NCBI RefSeq assembly: GCF_023156195.1
Contig: NZ_JAKUKA010000001.1
Coordinates: 1,860,001 to 1,924,000 of the forward strand
Length of the DNA stretch: 64,000 bases
Direction of reading: 5' to 3'
From: Chitinophaga sedimenti
GTDB taxonomy: Bacteria > Bacteroidota > Bacteroidia > Chitinophagales > Chitinophagaceae
Shown here one piece after another: positions 1-10,777 of the stretch. A program made the position numbers and the translations under genes. Numbering within the stretch: position 1 is the stretch's first letter; each line of letters opens with the position of its first letter. Below the pieces are notes generated by a model, which was not told the DNA's origin, made no database searches, and saw nothing but the letters and a program-made list of their open reading frames with translations.

Positions 1-55
1 GTTATTACGCAGGTAGCCGATTTTTTTATAGTTTTATAGCCAAAACGTACCCGGA

Positions 56-792
56 ATGACCCCTGATCCAACTTTTGGCAAATATTCACAATCATTGATC
101 ACCGATATCCCGGCTGACCTCAACAGTCCCCAGGCGCAGCATTACCGCGCCACCATCCGTCGTTTCCCGGAAGAAGCGGTGTACATTTATTCGTTCAAGG
201 AAAACCGGATGGTGTATGCCGACGGCTGGGAGGAGATTTTAGGCTATAAAGACGCCGAGGTGACCATGATGACCATAGTAACCATTACTTCGCCGGAATA
301 CGCCCCGTTTTCGCATGAACTGAACGACAAGGCGCTTATGTTTATCCAGTCCCGTACAAAAAACCTGGAAGAGTATAGCTTTACCATCGAGCTAAAAAAA
401 TGCATAAGAACGGCTTTCACGTGCCGCTGATCGTGAAGGTGGGCGTATTCAGTTCGGAAAATGGCAAGATGACTGCCATCATCGGGCGTTCGCAGGTTAA
501 TCACAGCCTTAAGTTCGGCAGCGTAATGCGGTATGCGGCGTATGGGCCGGATAAATCGAAGTTTGAAGAGGAATTGAACAAACAGTTATTCCGCTACCAT
601 GCTATTTCGGGTAAAGAAAAAGAAGCCCCGGCCATGGTGGCCAAGGGCTACTCGTTGAAAGAGGTCGCGGGGCTGTTTAAAGTGTCCCAATCGGCGATCG
701 AAAAGCGTATCTTCCCCATGTATAAACGTTTCGACGTCAAGAACCTGACCCATCTGATCAGCTTTGCGTACGACAATCATATTTTACCCTGA
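56..792 (+). CDS. PAS-like / LuxR-type HTH transcriptional regulator (frameshifted)
   Basis: Reads as a cytoplasmic regulator of about 245 residues. The N-terminal half (YIYSFKENRMVYADGWEEIL followed by LGYKDAEV) looks like a PAS sensor fold. The last 60 residues hold a helix-turn-helix (GYSLKEVAGLFKVSQSAIEKR) of the LuxR type, so it probably binds DNA in response to an unknown small ligand. The frame breaks in an A7 run at 394-400; one more A joins ELKK to MHKNGF smoothly, so a sequence error is likely. It ends at a good terminator shared with the convergent ATPase gene. The target genes and ligand cannot be told from the sequence. The PAS assignment is by motif shape only. Confidence 0.7.
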
Positions 793-797
793 TAAAG

Positions 798-820
798 TGG
801 CGGTCGTCACCGCCATTTTT
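798..820 (+). terminator. Rho-independent terminator
   Basis: A 7-bp perfect stem TGGCGGT/ACCGCCA with a four-base loop is followed by five T. It lies 5 bp after the stop of the PAS/HTH gene and just reaches the stop of the convergent ATPase gene. Confidence 0.8.
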
Positions 821-1884
821 ATGCCGATAAGTTTACAGAAAGAATGTTATCCTTCCCTACCCCGATCTTCTCCAGCATCTGCTCCCAGCGTTCTTCATCC
901 TTTTCCTTCGGCACATTATTACCCAGCACCCATATCACGTTTTTAGATTTCAGGGCCAGCCGGTTATCCGGATTGTGGGCAAAGGTGTCCAGCATGTTCA
1001 GGAACACTTTCGGACTAATGAGGTCGGGTTCTATGGGGCTGCCGGGATTGATATCGTCGATTACCAGTACAGAGGCATTGCGCCAGTTCCAGAGCGCTTC
1101 GCCGCCGGTACTGCCTTTATCGAAAAACATACAGTATAATTTCATGGCAGTCAGGTAGGTCGCCGCATGCCGGCGGATCGACATTTCGGTGGCAATGCCC
1201 ACGCTGAGCGTGGTTTTGCCGGAGCCCTTATCGCCGAATACCAGCAGGTGTTTGCCTTCCCCGTCATTCGCCATGAACTGCTGTACCGCGGTGCGGTTCG
1301 GATCGGAAATTCCCTGCTGCCACTGACTGAGGCGGAACTGGAAAGGATACTGCGGCGCCTGCAGGTACATCTTGGTCATATACCAATATGCGCAGGGATA
1401 AATGAGCAAAACCAGCAATACCAGCATAATAACCAGCGCACTGGTGGTGTAAGCGCAGCAAAGGCTGGCCATAAAGGCCCCAAAAGAAAAAAATGATGTC
1501 GGTCGCGGTATCGAAGGCGATGTTGCCCCATTGCGGCGCAAAGGTGTAACGGCTGCCCTGCGGCATGAACATACGTTTGCTGCTGGAGGGCTTTTTCAGC
1601 AGTAAAGGGCCGAGAAAGTTATAGGCTTCGAAAATAATCCATACGCAGGAAATGATGGCCGCTGACCATAAGGCAGCTTCTTCCTTCTCCATTTTTTTGG
1701 ACAGAAAGATGAACAACAGGATCGTGGGTATAAAACCGAGCGAAAGATGCCCCAGTTGGTTAGCCAGCCAGGAATAAGTGAGCGTTACGCCACGATACGA
1801 ATCCTTCCCGATAAGGTCGGCTTTGAGCTGCTTTATCACGGCTTTTCGCGGGATGGCGACACGGGCTACGTAATTAGCTTCCAT
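819..1884 (-). CDS. Membrane-embedded P-loop ATPase (frameshifted)
   Basis: A protein of about 355 residues with an unusual build. Roughly residues 45-170 contain four hydrophobic segments (LSLGFIPTILLFIFL, AAIISCVWIIF, a segment around the frameshift, and ALVIMLVLLVLLIYPC). A C-terminal nucleotide-binding domain follows, with Walker A GDKGSGKTT and Walker B VLVIDD. The ATPase part resembles the DnaC/IstB-like AAA+ group, but the membrane half is not something I recognise. The frame breaks at an A7 run, 1487-1493; adding one base fuses DIIFF to FSFGAFMASLCC. The start at 1884 gives MEANYVARVAIP. Upstream lies the phased repeat palindrome at 1970-2066. Function unknown; a membrane-anchored motor or switch ATPase is an inference. 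Confidence 0.65.
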
Positions 1885-1969
1885 GGATCAAATACGTGTT
1901 TTTGAGGTTGCGAATACAGTTGACAATAGTTGGGTAAATATAGCCATATTTCCCTACTTTCTATGCCGA

Positions 1970-2066
1970 TCCTATATGGATCCTATATGCTTCCTATATG
2001 CCCCTCTACGCCTGGCGCGGGTTTCAGCGGACAAGCATATAGGAAGCATATAGGATCTATAGAGGA
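1970..2066. repeat. Phased 3+3 inverted array of TCCTATATG
   Basis: TCCTATATG occurs at 1970-1978, 1981-1989 and 1992-2000, exactly 11 bp apart. The reverse complement CATATAGGA occurs at 2036-2044 and 2047-2055, with a degenerate third copy (7 of 9) at 2058-2066, again 11 bp apart. The inner 22 bp of each side (1980-2001 and 2035-2056) are perfect inverted repeats around a 33-base GC-rich centre. It lies between the stop of the CoA-transferase and the start of the ATPase gene. It could be an operator array, a long RNA hairpin or a dispersed repeat element. Confidence 0.9.
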
Positions 2067-2087
2067 TGTACCCGCCATCTCCAATCG

Positions 2088-3573
<1,486 letters not shown>

Positions 3574-3597
3574 GCTTAAATCGTTTAAATAGTACGA

Positions 3598-3605
3598 CAA
3601 AGTTA
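3598..3605 (-). promoter_or_regulatory. TAnnTTTG -7 box of the CoA-transferase gene
   Basis: TAACTTTG on the minus strand matches the Bacteroidota -7 consensus TAnnTTTG and lies 25 bp upstream of the ATG at 3573. This predicts a transcription start near 3591. Confidence 0.6.
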
Positions 3606-3628
3606 CATCCGCGTTGTTTCAACCGCCA

Positions 3629-3640
3629 TGACAATTGTCA
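3629..3640. promoter_or_regulatory. TGACAATTGTCA palindrome, candidate Crp/Fnr-type operator
   Basis: A perfect 12-bp palindrome centred about 43 bp upstream of the predicted start of transcription of the CoA-transferase gene, the classic class II activator position. It shares the TGACN4GTCA form with the sites at 22215-22226 and 25197-25208 around the REC-Crp/Fnr gene. Confidence 0.5.
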
Positions 3641-3663
3641 ATCCGCCACTGACTAAAATCAGT

Positions 3664-5095
3664 TTACAAATGATAGGTATAACACATCATCAGCCCCGTT
3701 GTGATATGCCGTGCCCGCACAATTTCTTCCCGGTCGCCCTGCAGGATATTGGACTCTTTGGGGTTCAGGAAGTTCACCGACTGCAGGTAGTTGTTCTGCA
3801 TACCATAGGTAAACACCAGCCCGGCGCGTATGCTCGACTTCTTACCACCACGGTTGGCGCCTACCTGGAAGTGGAAGTTGTTCCAGGTAGCCGTGTAAGG
3901 TGTGCCGCCGGTTTCATCTTTAAAAAGGGATTTGTCGAAATAAGAAAAATCGGTGCGGCCGCTCAGGTATCCCGTATAACCCTTCACGACCGTAAAAGAT
4001 GCCCCGACCGCCACGTTGGTCACGCTTTTACGGGCATCTTTTAAAAACAATAAACTGCTGGTATATTCATTATTGCTGCCTGTATCGGGCCGAATAAAAT
4101 AATCGTTCCGGGGCGTAATGATGTTATATTCTTTGACCTTCGCAAAATGCTCCACGGCTACATATAACTGTGCGCGGGGCATCTGGTACAGGTATCCAAG
4201 GCCGATACTGAGCGGCGCTTTCCATTTTACCGGCAGCTTCTCCTGGCGGGTATTGGCGAGGAAACTTAAACGATCCTGTACGGTACTTAACACCAAATTA
4301 CCGACAAGGTTATCGCTTACCAGCGTACCGGTACCACCAAGGTGAATCAGCGGCAGCGTGACAGCCAGTCCCAGGTGATGCCTGTCCCGGTCGTACGCCA
4401 GTCCAGGCCGCAGGTGCAGGCCAAAGTGGCGGTAATTGACCAGGTAACTGGCATCGGTACTCGCCAGGTTAAACGCCGTTGTCCCGGGATTGACGAATGC
4501 CCGGGCCACGTAGTCCTGGTTATACCGCTGTGCGTAAATATTCGTCTCTACTAACAAACCGGCCGACAAATGCGGGGATAGTTTGCGTGCGGACGCCAGT
4601 TGTATACGCGTTTCACTGGCGCGGTTTTCTTCCACCCACTGACCAACAAAAACTCCGTACCCGGACTATAGCTATCATCCAGTACCGGAACTTATCGTCC
4701 CGGCGCTGCGACACTTCGTACCGGATACCGGGCGTGTGCACCAATGCCCAGGCCACGGATAGTTTCAGCGGCTTAATATAGCGGCCGCCGGCCAGCATGT
4801 TCGGAACAGAGGCATTACTCCGCGATTTGAGATCGTACCCGCTACCTGCGCCATCTTTCAGATTAATTAACTGAGACTGGTATAACACGGCGTTCACAGA
4901 GATGCTGCTAATGCGTTCGCCCGCCAGTAGTGCCGGATTGTAGTAAAATACGCCGCTATCGCCGGTGGCGGCCAGCGTTGCGCCCGGAACGAAGAACCCG
5001 CCGGGACCGTATTGGCTGTTCCAATAGTGTGTGTCCTGGGCGGCCACCTTGGAACAGCAGGCCATTATTAACAACAATGAATAGATTCTCGACAT
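3664..5095 (-). CDS. Outer-membrane beta-barrel protein, OmpP1/FadL-like (frameshifted)
   Basis: About 475 residues with a signal peptide (MSRIYSLLLIMACCSKVAAQ), then GDSGVFYYNPALLAG, similar to the N-terminal NPA motif of OmpP1/FadL-type barrels. The rest alternates aromatic and polar residues as in a membrane barrel and ends YTYHL. Two bases appear to be missing close together, near 4680 and in the A5 run at 4648-4652, which restores DDSYSPGTEFFVGQW and then VEENRASETRI. It begins 20 bp after the LytTR regulator stop, so it looks like the last gene of the lipoprotein-LytS-LytTR unit. Export or uptake of a hydrophobic ligand is possible; the exact family is not certain. Confidence 0.65.
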
Positions 5096-5115
5096 GCACT
5101 AAAAGTAGGCATTAA

Positions 5116-5824
5116 TTATGGTTTACGTTTAGGCGCGATCAAATCCTGCACCGATTCCCGGTAAGATGCGCCGACCGGGATATCTTTCTCCCCGATGCGG
5201 ATGTAATTTCCTTCAATAAAAACGATCTGCTGCTTCGCAATCATGTAACTCTTATGCACCCGCAAAAAGTGGGAAGCCGGCAACTGTTCCTGCAAACTCT
5301 TTAAGGTATCGTTCACGAGGTAAGACGCCTGCCTGCACACCACCCTGGCATAATCGTCCAGCGCCTCGATGTACAGCACATCTTCCAGGTTTACGCGGTA
5401 CACCTTTTTATCCGCCTTAATAAATATCGCCGGCAACGCCCCGGGCGGACGGGCTACCCGCGCGTCCAGCCGGTCAATGGCTTTGTTCGGCCTTCAGGAA
5501 TCGTTCGAAAGAGAATGGCTTGAGGAGATAGTCTGCGGCATTCAGCTCAAAGCCCTCTACCGCATATTCGGGGTAAGCCGTGGTAAAGATGATACAGGGC
5601 GGCTGCACCAGCCCCTTCAGGAAACTGATGCCGGATAACCGCGGCAGGTTGATATCCAGGAACACGAGCGTCACCGGGTCCAGCGTCAGCTGCCGCTGCG
5701 CCTCCAGGGCATCGTTGCAAACAGCCGCCAGTTCAAGACTTGGATGCTCTTTAATATATTGCTCCAGCACCTGCCGCGCCAGGGGCTCGTCTTCTACGAT
5801 CATACATTTGTATACCAGGCTCAT
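5116..5824 (-). CDS. LytTR-family response regulator (frameshifted)
   Basis: About 236 residues. Residues 1-115 are a receiver domain with the acidic pair in MIVEDEPLA, the phosphoacceptor Asp in LVFLDINLPRLSG, and the conserved Lys in YLLKPFS. The C-terminal part is a LytTR DNA-binding domain (VYRVNLEDVLYIEALDDYAR, FLRVHKSYMI). The frame breaks near 5486, between FLKA and NKAIDRLDARVA, where two bases seem lost or one gained. Its ATG overlaps the stop of the LytS kinase gene (ATGA), so the two are translationally coupled partners. The likely targets include its own operon. Confidence 0.88.
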
Positions 5825-6836
5825 AGTTCAATCTCAAGGATGATTACAAAATTATCTTCTTTGGATGCCACCGTCAACAGGTGCCGTTGCGGATACAGCA
5901 ATTCCAGGCGGCGGCGCACATTTTGCAGCCCCAGGCCGCGATAGTCTTCGGGCTCTATATCATCCACGCTGCCTTGCGTGTTAGACAGCTCAAAGTGCAG
6001 GCGGCCGGGCTTCAGGGTAAGCACGCCTTTGATCTTTACCTGCCCCGTGTTGCCTTTGGCCCCGTGTTTGAAAGCATTTTCAAGGAACGTGATAAGCAGC
6101 ATCGGCGGCACCAACTGCTCGTCCAGGTCGCCCTCCACCATCATCTTAACATCGAGTTCCTCGCCGGAACGGAGCTGCTGCAACGCCACATAACCGCGGA
6201 TCATTTCCCACTCCTTCGCCAGCGGCACCAGTTCTTCACGGGTATCGTACAAGAAGTACCGCATCAGGTTGGAGAGGCGCAATACAGTATCGGGCAAACG
6301 GGTATCGCTGTTTAACGACATGGCGTAAATCCCGTTCAGGGTATTAAACAGGAAATGCGGGTTCAACTGCGATTTTAAGGCCTTCAGCTCCACCTGTACC
6401 AGCTGGTGTTGCAGCTCATTGGCCTTCGACCAGGACTTCGACAATTTCAGCAATGTACTCAGCCCGGTATATACCACGAAGAAAAGACTGATCTCCCACA
6501 TCGAAAAATAAGAGATAAAGAAGTAATCCGGAAACAACCGGGCCGACCAGTCCTGGAAGAAGCGGTCGTTTATCCATACCGAGAGCGCGATCAACATGGC
6601 CAGCAGCAGTACATACAACAACCAGCGGCGTTTTTCGGCAAAAACGGGCAGCAGCCAGCGAAGGTGTATATATACCGCGGGCGCCAGCGTTAAATGGAAA
6701 AGGGCGGCATAAACATAGTCTACCTTCACGGCATGGCTCCCGGTTTTAAAGACCTGTACGAACGCGAAGTACGTACAGGTCCAGAATACCAGTGTTGCAA
6801 CCATCTGAATACAGGATGAGCAAAGACTTTGTGCAT
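5821..6836 (-). CDS. LytS-type sensor histidine kinase (frameshifted near start)
   Basis: A membrane kinase of about 338 residues. Several hydrophobic helices (LVFWTCTYFAF, TLAPAVYIHLRWLLP, LLYVLLLAMLIALSV, FFVVYTGLSTLL) precede the His_kinase domain with LNPHFLFNTLNGIYAMS. The ATP site holds LLITFLENAFKHG and YRGLGLQNVRRRLELLYP. The start is reconstructed: ATG at 6836 reads MHKVFAHPVFR, a common start for this family, and joins MVATLVFWTC if one A is restored near 6806. It starts 3 bp after the upstream lipoprotein stop and overlaps the LytTR gene by ATGA. It probably senses an envelope state, perhaps through the two lipoproteins upstream. Confidence 0.85.
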
Positions 6837-6839
6837 CTG

Positions 6840-7515
6840 TTAGTTTTCTTTTGTAAGATGACGGGATCTGCCGCGAACAGGCGGTCGCTTTTCCCATATT
6901 TAACGATGAACTGCTGCATTTCTTCTGACGAAGCGGTAATAACAAAGCTGCCAAACAGTTCATCGTATTCATATCGCAGGTTCATGTTACCCGCCAGTAA
7001 CTGCGACTTCACATAGTCGCCAGCCACCGGGCGCAGGCTAATGGTCGCATCGTCATTTATCGCCACCTTTGCCAGGGTATGGGTACTAAGGTGGTTCAGG
7101 GTAAAGCCGTAGTTGTCATCCCCTTTCGCATTCTTCACCCCGATGGGGAACAGGTCGCCATACAAATCGCCGCCGAGGCGAACCAGACGGAACATCATCA
7201 GATGGCGGACGCCGTTTTGCCAGAAAGAAAGCAAGTAAGATTTCGCCTCCATCAGGGAGTCATACTTTTCTTCGCTGCTGTGCGATTTATCAGGCAGGCC
7301 AGTCAGTTCCCGGCGAAAAATGGATTGCGACAATTCGGCGTACAGCGCACTTTTTTAAGCGGCTCTACCAGAAAATTGCCCTTTGGGCCATTCCACTCGC
7401 CGGCCACCCGGTCATCCGTCACCATTTTATCGAGCGTGGCGATGGGTTGCAGGCTTGTGGTATTGCAGGAAGCGGCGGACAATATGATAAAAGCGATTCC
7501 CAGTAAAATTTTCAT
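6840..7515 (-). CDS. Lipoprotein of unknown function, paralogue 1 (frameshifted)
   Basis: About 225 residues with a lipobox signal peptide (MKILLGIAFIILSAASC), so a membrane-anchored lipoprotein. The body is like that of the gene next door: both share the pattern LYGDLFP/TYLDLYP, then HLSTHTL/HYLRTHTV, then GSFVITASSEEMQQFIVKYG versus GSLLLTASTDELQQYVLKYG. The frame breaks in a T6 run at 7351-7356; one base links EPLKK to SALYAELSQ. A second missing A near 6846 gives the natural end QKKN. It lies 7 bp after paralogue 2 and 3 bp before the LytS start. I do not recognise the family. A sensory or ligand-binding partner for the kinase is an inference from context. Confidence 0.7.
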
Positions 7516-7522
7516 CGCAGGA

Positions 7523-8138
7523 TCAGTTTAAACGTTTATAATGAGAGACCGCTTCGAAAGCAGCATCCGTATCGCCATATTTCAGCACATACTGCTGCAG
7601 CTCGTCGGTGGAAGCGGTTAGCAAGAGGGAGCCACCGGTTTCTTGTTGCTCATGGCGGATGCGCAGCTTGTTCTTAGTGATCAGTTCCTCCACGAATTCA
7701 CCATTGAGCGCGCGCATATCGAGCCCGCGGCGGTCCAGCTTTACTTTATACACGGTATGCGTGCGCAGGTAGTGGGCCATAAACAGCGAATTGAGGGGTT
7801 TCTGCTTCGGATGGACCATCGGGTAGAGGTCCAGGTAAGTATTTTTCCCGATTTTGAACAGGAATGCCAGGAACAACTGTTCCTCTTCCCATCCCCCATC
7901 TGCAATTCATAGGCTTTGGAAGACAGCTTTTTCAGCTCCTCCGGCAGCCCTTCAAAATTAGCTGCCGTAGCGCGGCTAAAGGTGAGCGTATCGTTTTCTT
8001 TGTCTACCCGCCAGCTGCCGAGCAGGTTTTCGTCAAAGCATACATCGCCCGGCTTAAAAGCGGGTGTAACGTGGTGAGGCAGCTGCTGATCGTCATGATC
8101 AACATTGCGAAACAGGTTAGAATGAGCGTTCTTTTCAT
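7523..8138 (-). CDS. Lipoprotein of unknown function, paralogue 2 (frameshifted)
   Basis: About 205 residues, first gene of the unit. The ATG at 8138 gives MKRTLILTCFAMLIMTISSC, a clear lipoprotein signal. The mature part reads PGDVCFDENLLGSWRVDKEN, then DTLTFSRATAANFEG. One base is missing near 8060 (HP-AFKPGD) and one G near 7877 (GDG-EEEQLFLAFLF). The C-terminal half (LRTHTVYKVKLDRRGLDMRA, GSLLLTASTDELQQYVLKYG) matches paralogue 1 closely in pattern. The LLGSWRVD and TLTFSR segments suggest a lipocalin-like or small beta fold, but that is speculative. A duplicated lipoprotein ahead of a LytS/LytTR pair is unusual. Confidence 0.7.
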
Positions 8139-8292
8139 GGTAAATGTTTATGCCTCAAAACTACCCGTAGCAGCAGGCCTCTTGAAATTTATTCGGTAAA
8201 CATAGTGTTTTGTCCGGTGAAGCGCTCCCATGTTTTTCCGTATTGCGTAAATATAATTCCGGGTTCGAATACCATAAGCGGGCAGGCTGCTG

Positions 8293-8300
8293 TTCCTTTG
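8293..8300 (+). promoter_or_regulatory. Putative -7 box of the TonB receptor gene
   Basis: TTCCTTTG, seven of eight positions relative to how TAnnTTTG is scored (second base differs), lies 34 bp before the ATG at 8335. Weak but well placed in the divergent intergenic region. No Fur box was recognised by eye. Confidence 0.3.
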
Positions 8301-8334
8301 CATCCTCAATCAATCTATAAACATCACCATCATT

Positions 8335-10777
8335 ATGAGAATGCTCCTGCTGGCCATATTTGCCTTCTGCGCGCATGCCTTACAGGCACAAACCACCCTT
8401 AAAGGAACAGTGAAAGACCCGGATAACAACCTGGTGCCCGGCGCCAGCGTGATGATCAGCAAAACAAAAGTCACCGTCACCAATGAAAAAGGCGAATTCA
8501 TATTTACCGGCCTCGCAGCCGGTAAGCAGGTAATTACCATCTCCTTCATGGGATTTGAAACCAGCACCCGCACCATCAGCCTGAAGGATGGTGAAACACG
8601 CGTGGTAAACGTAGCACTGGTATCGTCTGCCGAAACCCTGCAGCATGTAGAAATTACGGGCAGAAAGGAATCCGGTTATAAAAACACCAACTCCTTTATC
8701 GGCACCAAAACCGCGACACCGCTGAAGGATGTACCGCAGTCGGTGAGCTACGTAACAAAAGAGATGATCCAGGACCAGCAGGCTATGCGTATCGGCGACC
8801 TGGTTAAAAACATGAGCGGGATAAACCAGCATACCACTTACGATGACCTTGACATTCGCGGCTTCCGTACACAAAACAACAGCCGGTACAGATGGTAAAC
8901 GGCCTGCGCACCATCACCGGCTTCTGGAAACAACCGCTTACCAACTACCTCGAGCGACTGGAAGTCATTAAAGGTCCGGCCTCTGCCCTGTTCGGCAACA
9001 CCTCGCCCGGTGGCGTGATTAACAGGGTAACCAAAAAACCTCTTGCCGAAAGAAGGCAGAGCCTGAGCTTCAGCACCGGCAGCTTTAACGCTTTCCGAGG
9101 CTTGGCAGACTTCACCGGCCCGATGAACGAATCCAAAACACTGCTCTACCGCCTGAACCTGGGTTATGAAAATACCCAGAGCTTCCGCGACCTGCAGTTT
9201 GATAAGAACTTCGTGGTAGCCCCTTCTATCTCTTTTCTTCCGACAGAAAAGACGAAGATAAACCTGGACGTGGTATACAACCGCAGTAATAGCCGACTGG
9301 ACCGCGGGCAGGCGGTATACGGCAACAATGACATCTACTCCGTACCCATTTCCAAAAGCCTGAATGCGGCGAACGACTACCTGAATGAAGACAACCTGAT
9401 GATTACCACTTCATTTAACCACCAGTTTTCAAAGAAGCTGCAGTTCAACGTAGCCTATCTTAAAACCATCTGGGAAGAAGATTTATTAGAGCACCGCACG
9501 GCGAACGGCTATGCTAAAGACAGTGCCGGTGGCGAAATTCCTACCCTCGTAGAAATGCAGGTATTGATCCGCAAGCGTAAAGTGTTTGCAGACAACGTAT
9601 CGGCTTACTTTACCTATGATGCGAATACCGGCCCCATTGCCCATAAAATATTAGTGGGATATGATTATGCGCAGAACAAAATGCCCTGGGGCGCTGCGCA
9701 GTCACAGGCCACTGGCTACAAGAACGCGGCTGGCACCGGCGCTTCGGCTTATAATGCTGCCCGTCCCGGCAACTACCAGTACACGACTGTAAATGGCATC
9801 AAAATGCCAGTACCCAACGTACCGCACTTCGACTTAACATCTGTAAGCCCGTACCAGCTTTTCGACATGAGCAAGTATACCTATGTAAAGAGCAGCTACG
9901 ATCCTACTTACTATAACGCACAGGGGTATTACGTGCAGGACCAGCTTACCTTCGGCAAACTGCAGGCCTTGTTCGGGCTGCGTTACGACCGGTTCGATGA
10001 GCGTGTGAACTATTCAAAAAGACAGAGAAAAAGATCGTGCAGGATGCGATCATTCCAAGAGTGGGCTTAGTATATACCGTTGACAAACATGTTAACGTGT
10101 ACGCTACCTATACCGAAGGATACAACCCGCAGACCACCGCTTCGATGAATAACCCGAATGCAGGCGGTCCCTTTGATCCGTTGCTGAGCAACCTGGTAGA
10201 AGCGGGCGCCAAAAGCGACTGGTTCAACGAACGCCTGTCTGTAACCCTGGCCGCTTACCGCATTGAGCTGAAGAATGTACTGTATAACGCTGGCGACGCT
10301 ACCAACCCTGAACTGCTGCGCCCTATCGGCAAAGTGGAATCAAAAGGTATTGAACTGGACGTGAAAGGCCAGCTGTCTCCTAACTGGTACCTGACGGCGG
10401 CTTACGCCTACAACGACGCGCAGATCAAAGAGAGCAGCGACAAAACAGACCTGGGCCGCCAGAGCCCGGGCGCTCCCAAACACCAGGGCAGCCTTTGGAG
10501 CAAATACACGATTCCGGCCGGCGTATTAAAAGGACTGGGTATTGGCGCAGGCGCTAACTTCGTGACCGAAAGAAATGTGGATGGCAACAAAGTACAAACG
10601 TTACCTGGCTATGAAGTGGTAAACGGCGCGCTGTACTATAAAATCGACAAATTCCAGTTGCAGCTGAACATGAACAACCTGCTCAACAAAACCTACTGGA
10701 TCGGCGGGTATGACTACCTCCGCCTGTTCCCGGGCGCACCGCGCAACTGGATGACCACTGTATCATACGTTTTTTAA
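8335..10777 (+). CDS. TonB-dependent siderophore receptor (frameshifted)
   Basis: About 815 residues in the outer membrane. A signal peptide (MRMLLLAIFAFCAHALQAQ) is followed by a carboxypeptidase-regulatory-like domain (LKGTVKDPDNNLVPGASVMI), a plug (LKDVPQSVSYVTKEMIQDQQ, DIRGF, RLEVIKGPASALFG, SPGGVINRVTKKP) and a C-terminal barrel ending in aromatic YVF. The plug motif is that of ferric-siderophore receptors of the FhuA/FoxA type. Frames break at 8885-8886 (one G restores SRVQMVNG) and at the A5 run 10016-10020 (one A restores SKKTEKKIVQDA). The stop overlaps the ATG of the PepSY gene by one base, so the two form one transcript. The siderophore taken up cannot be stated. Confidence 0.9.
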
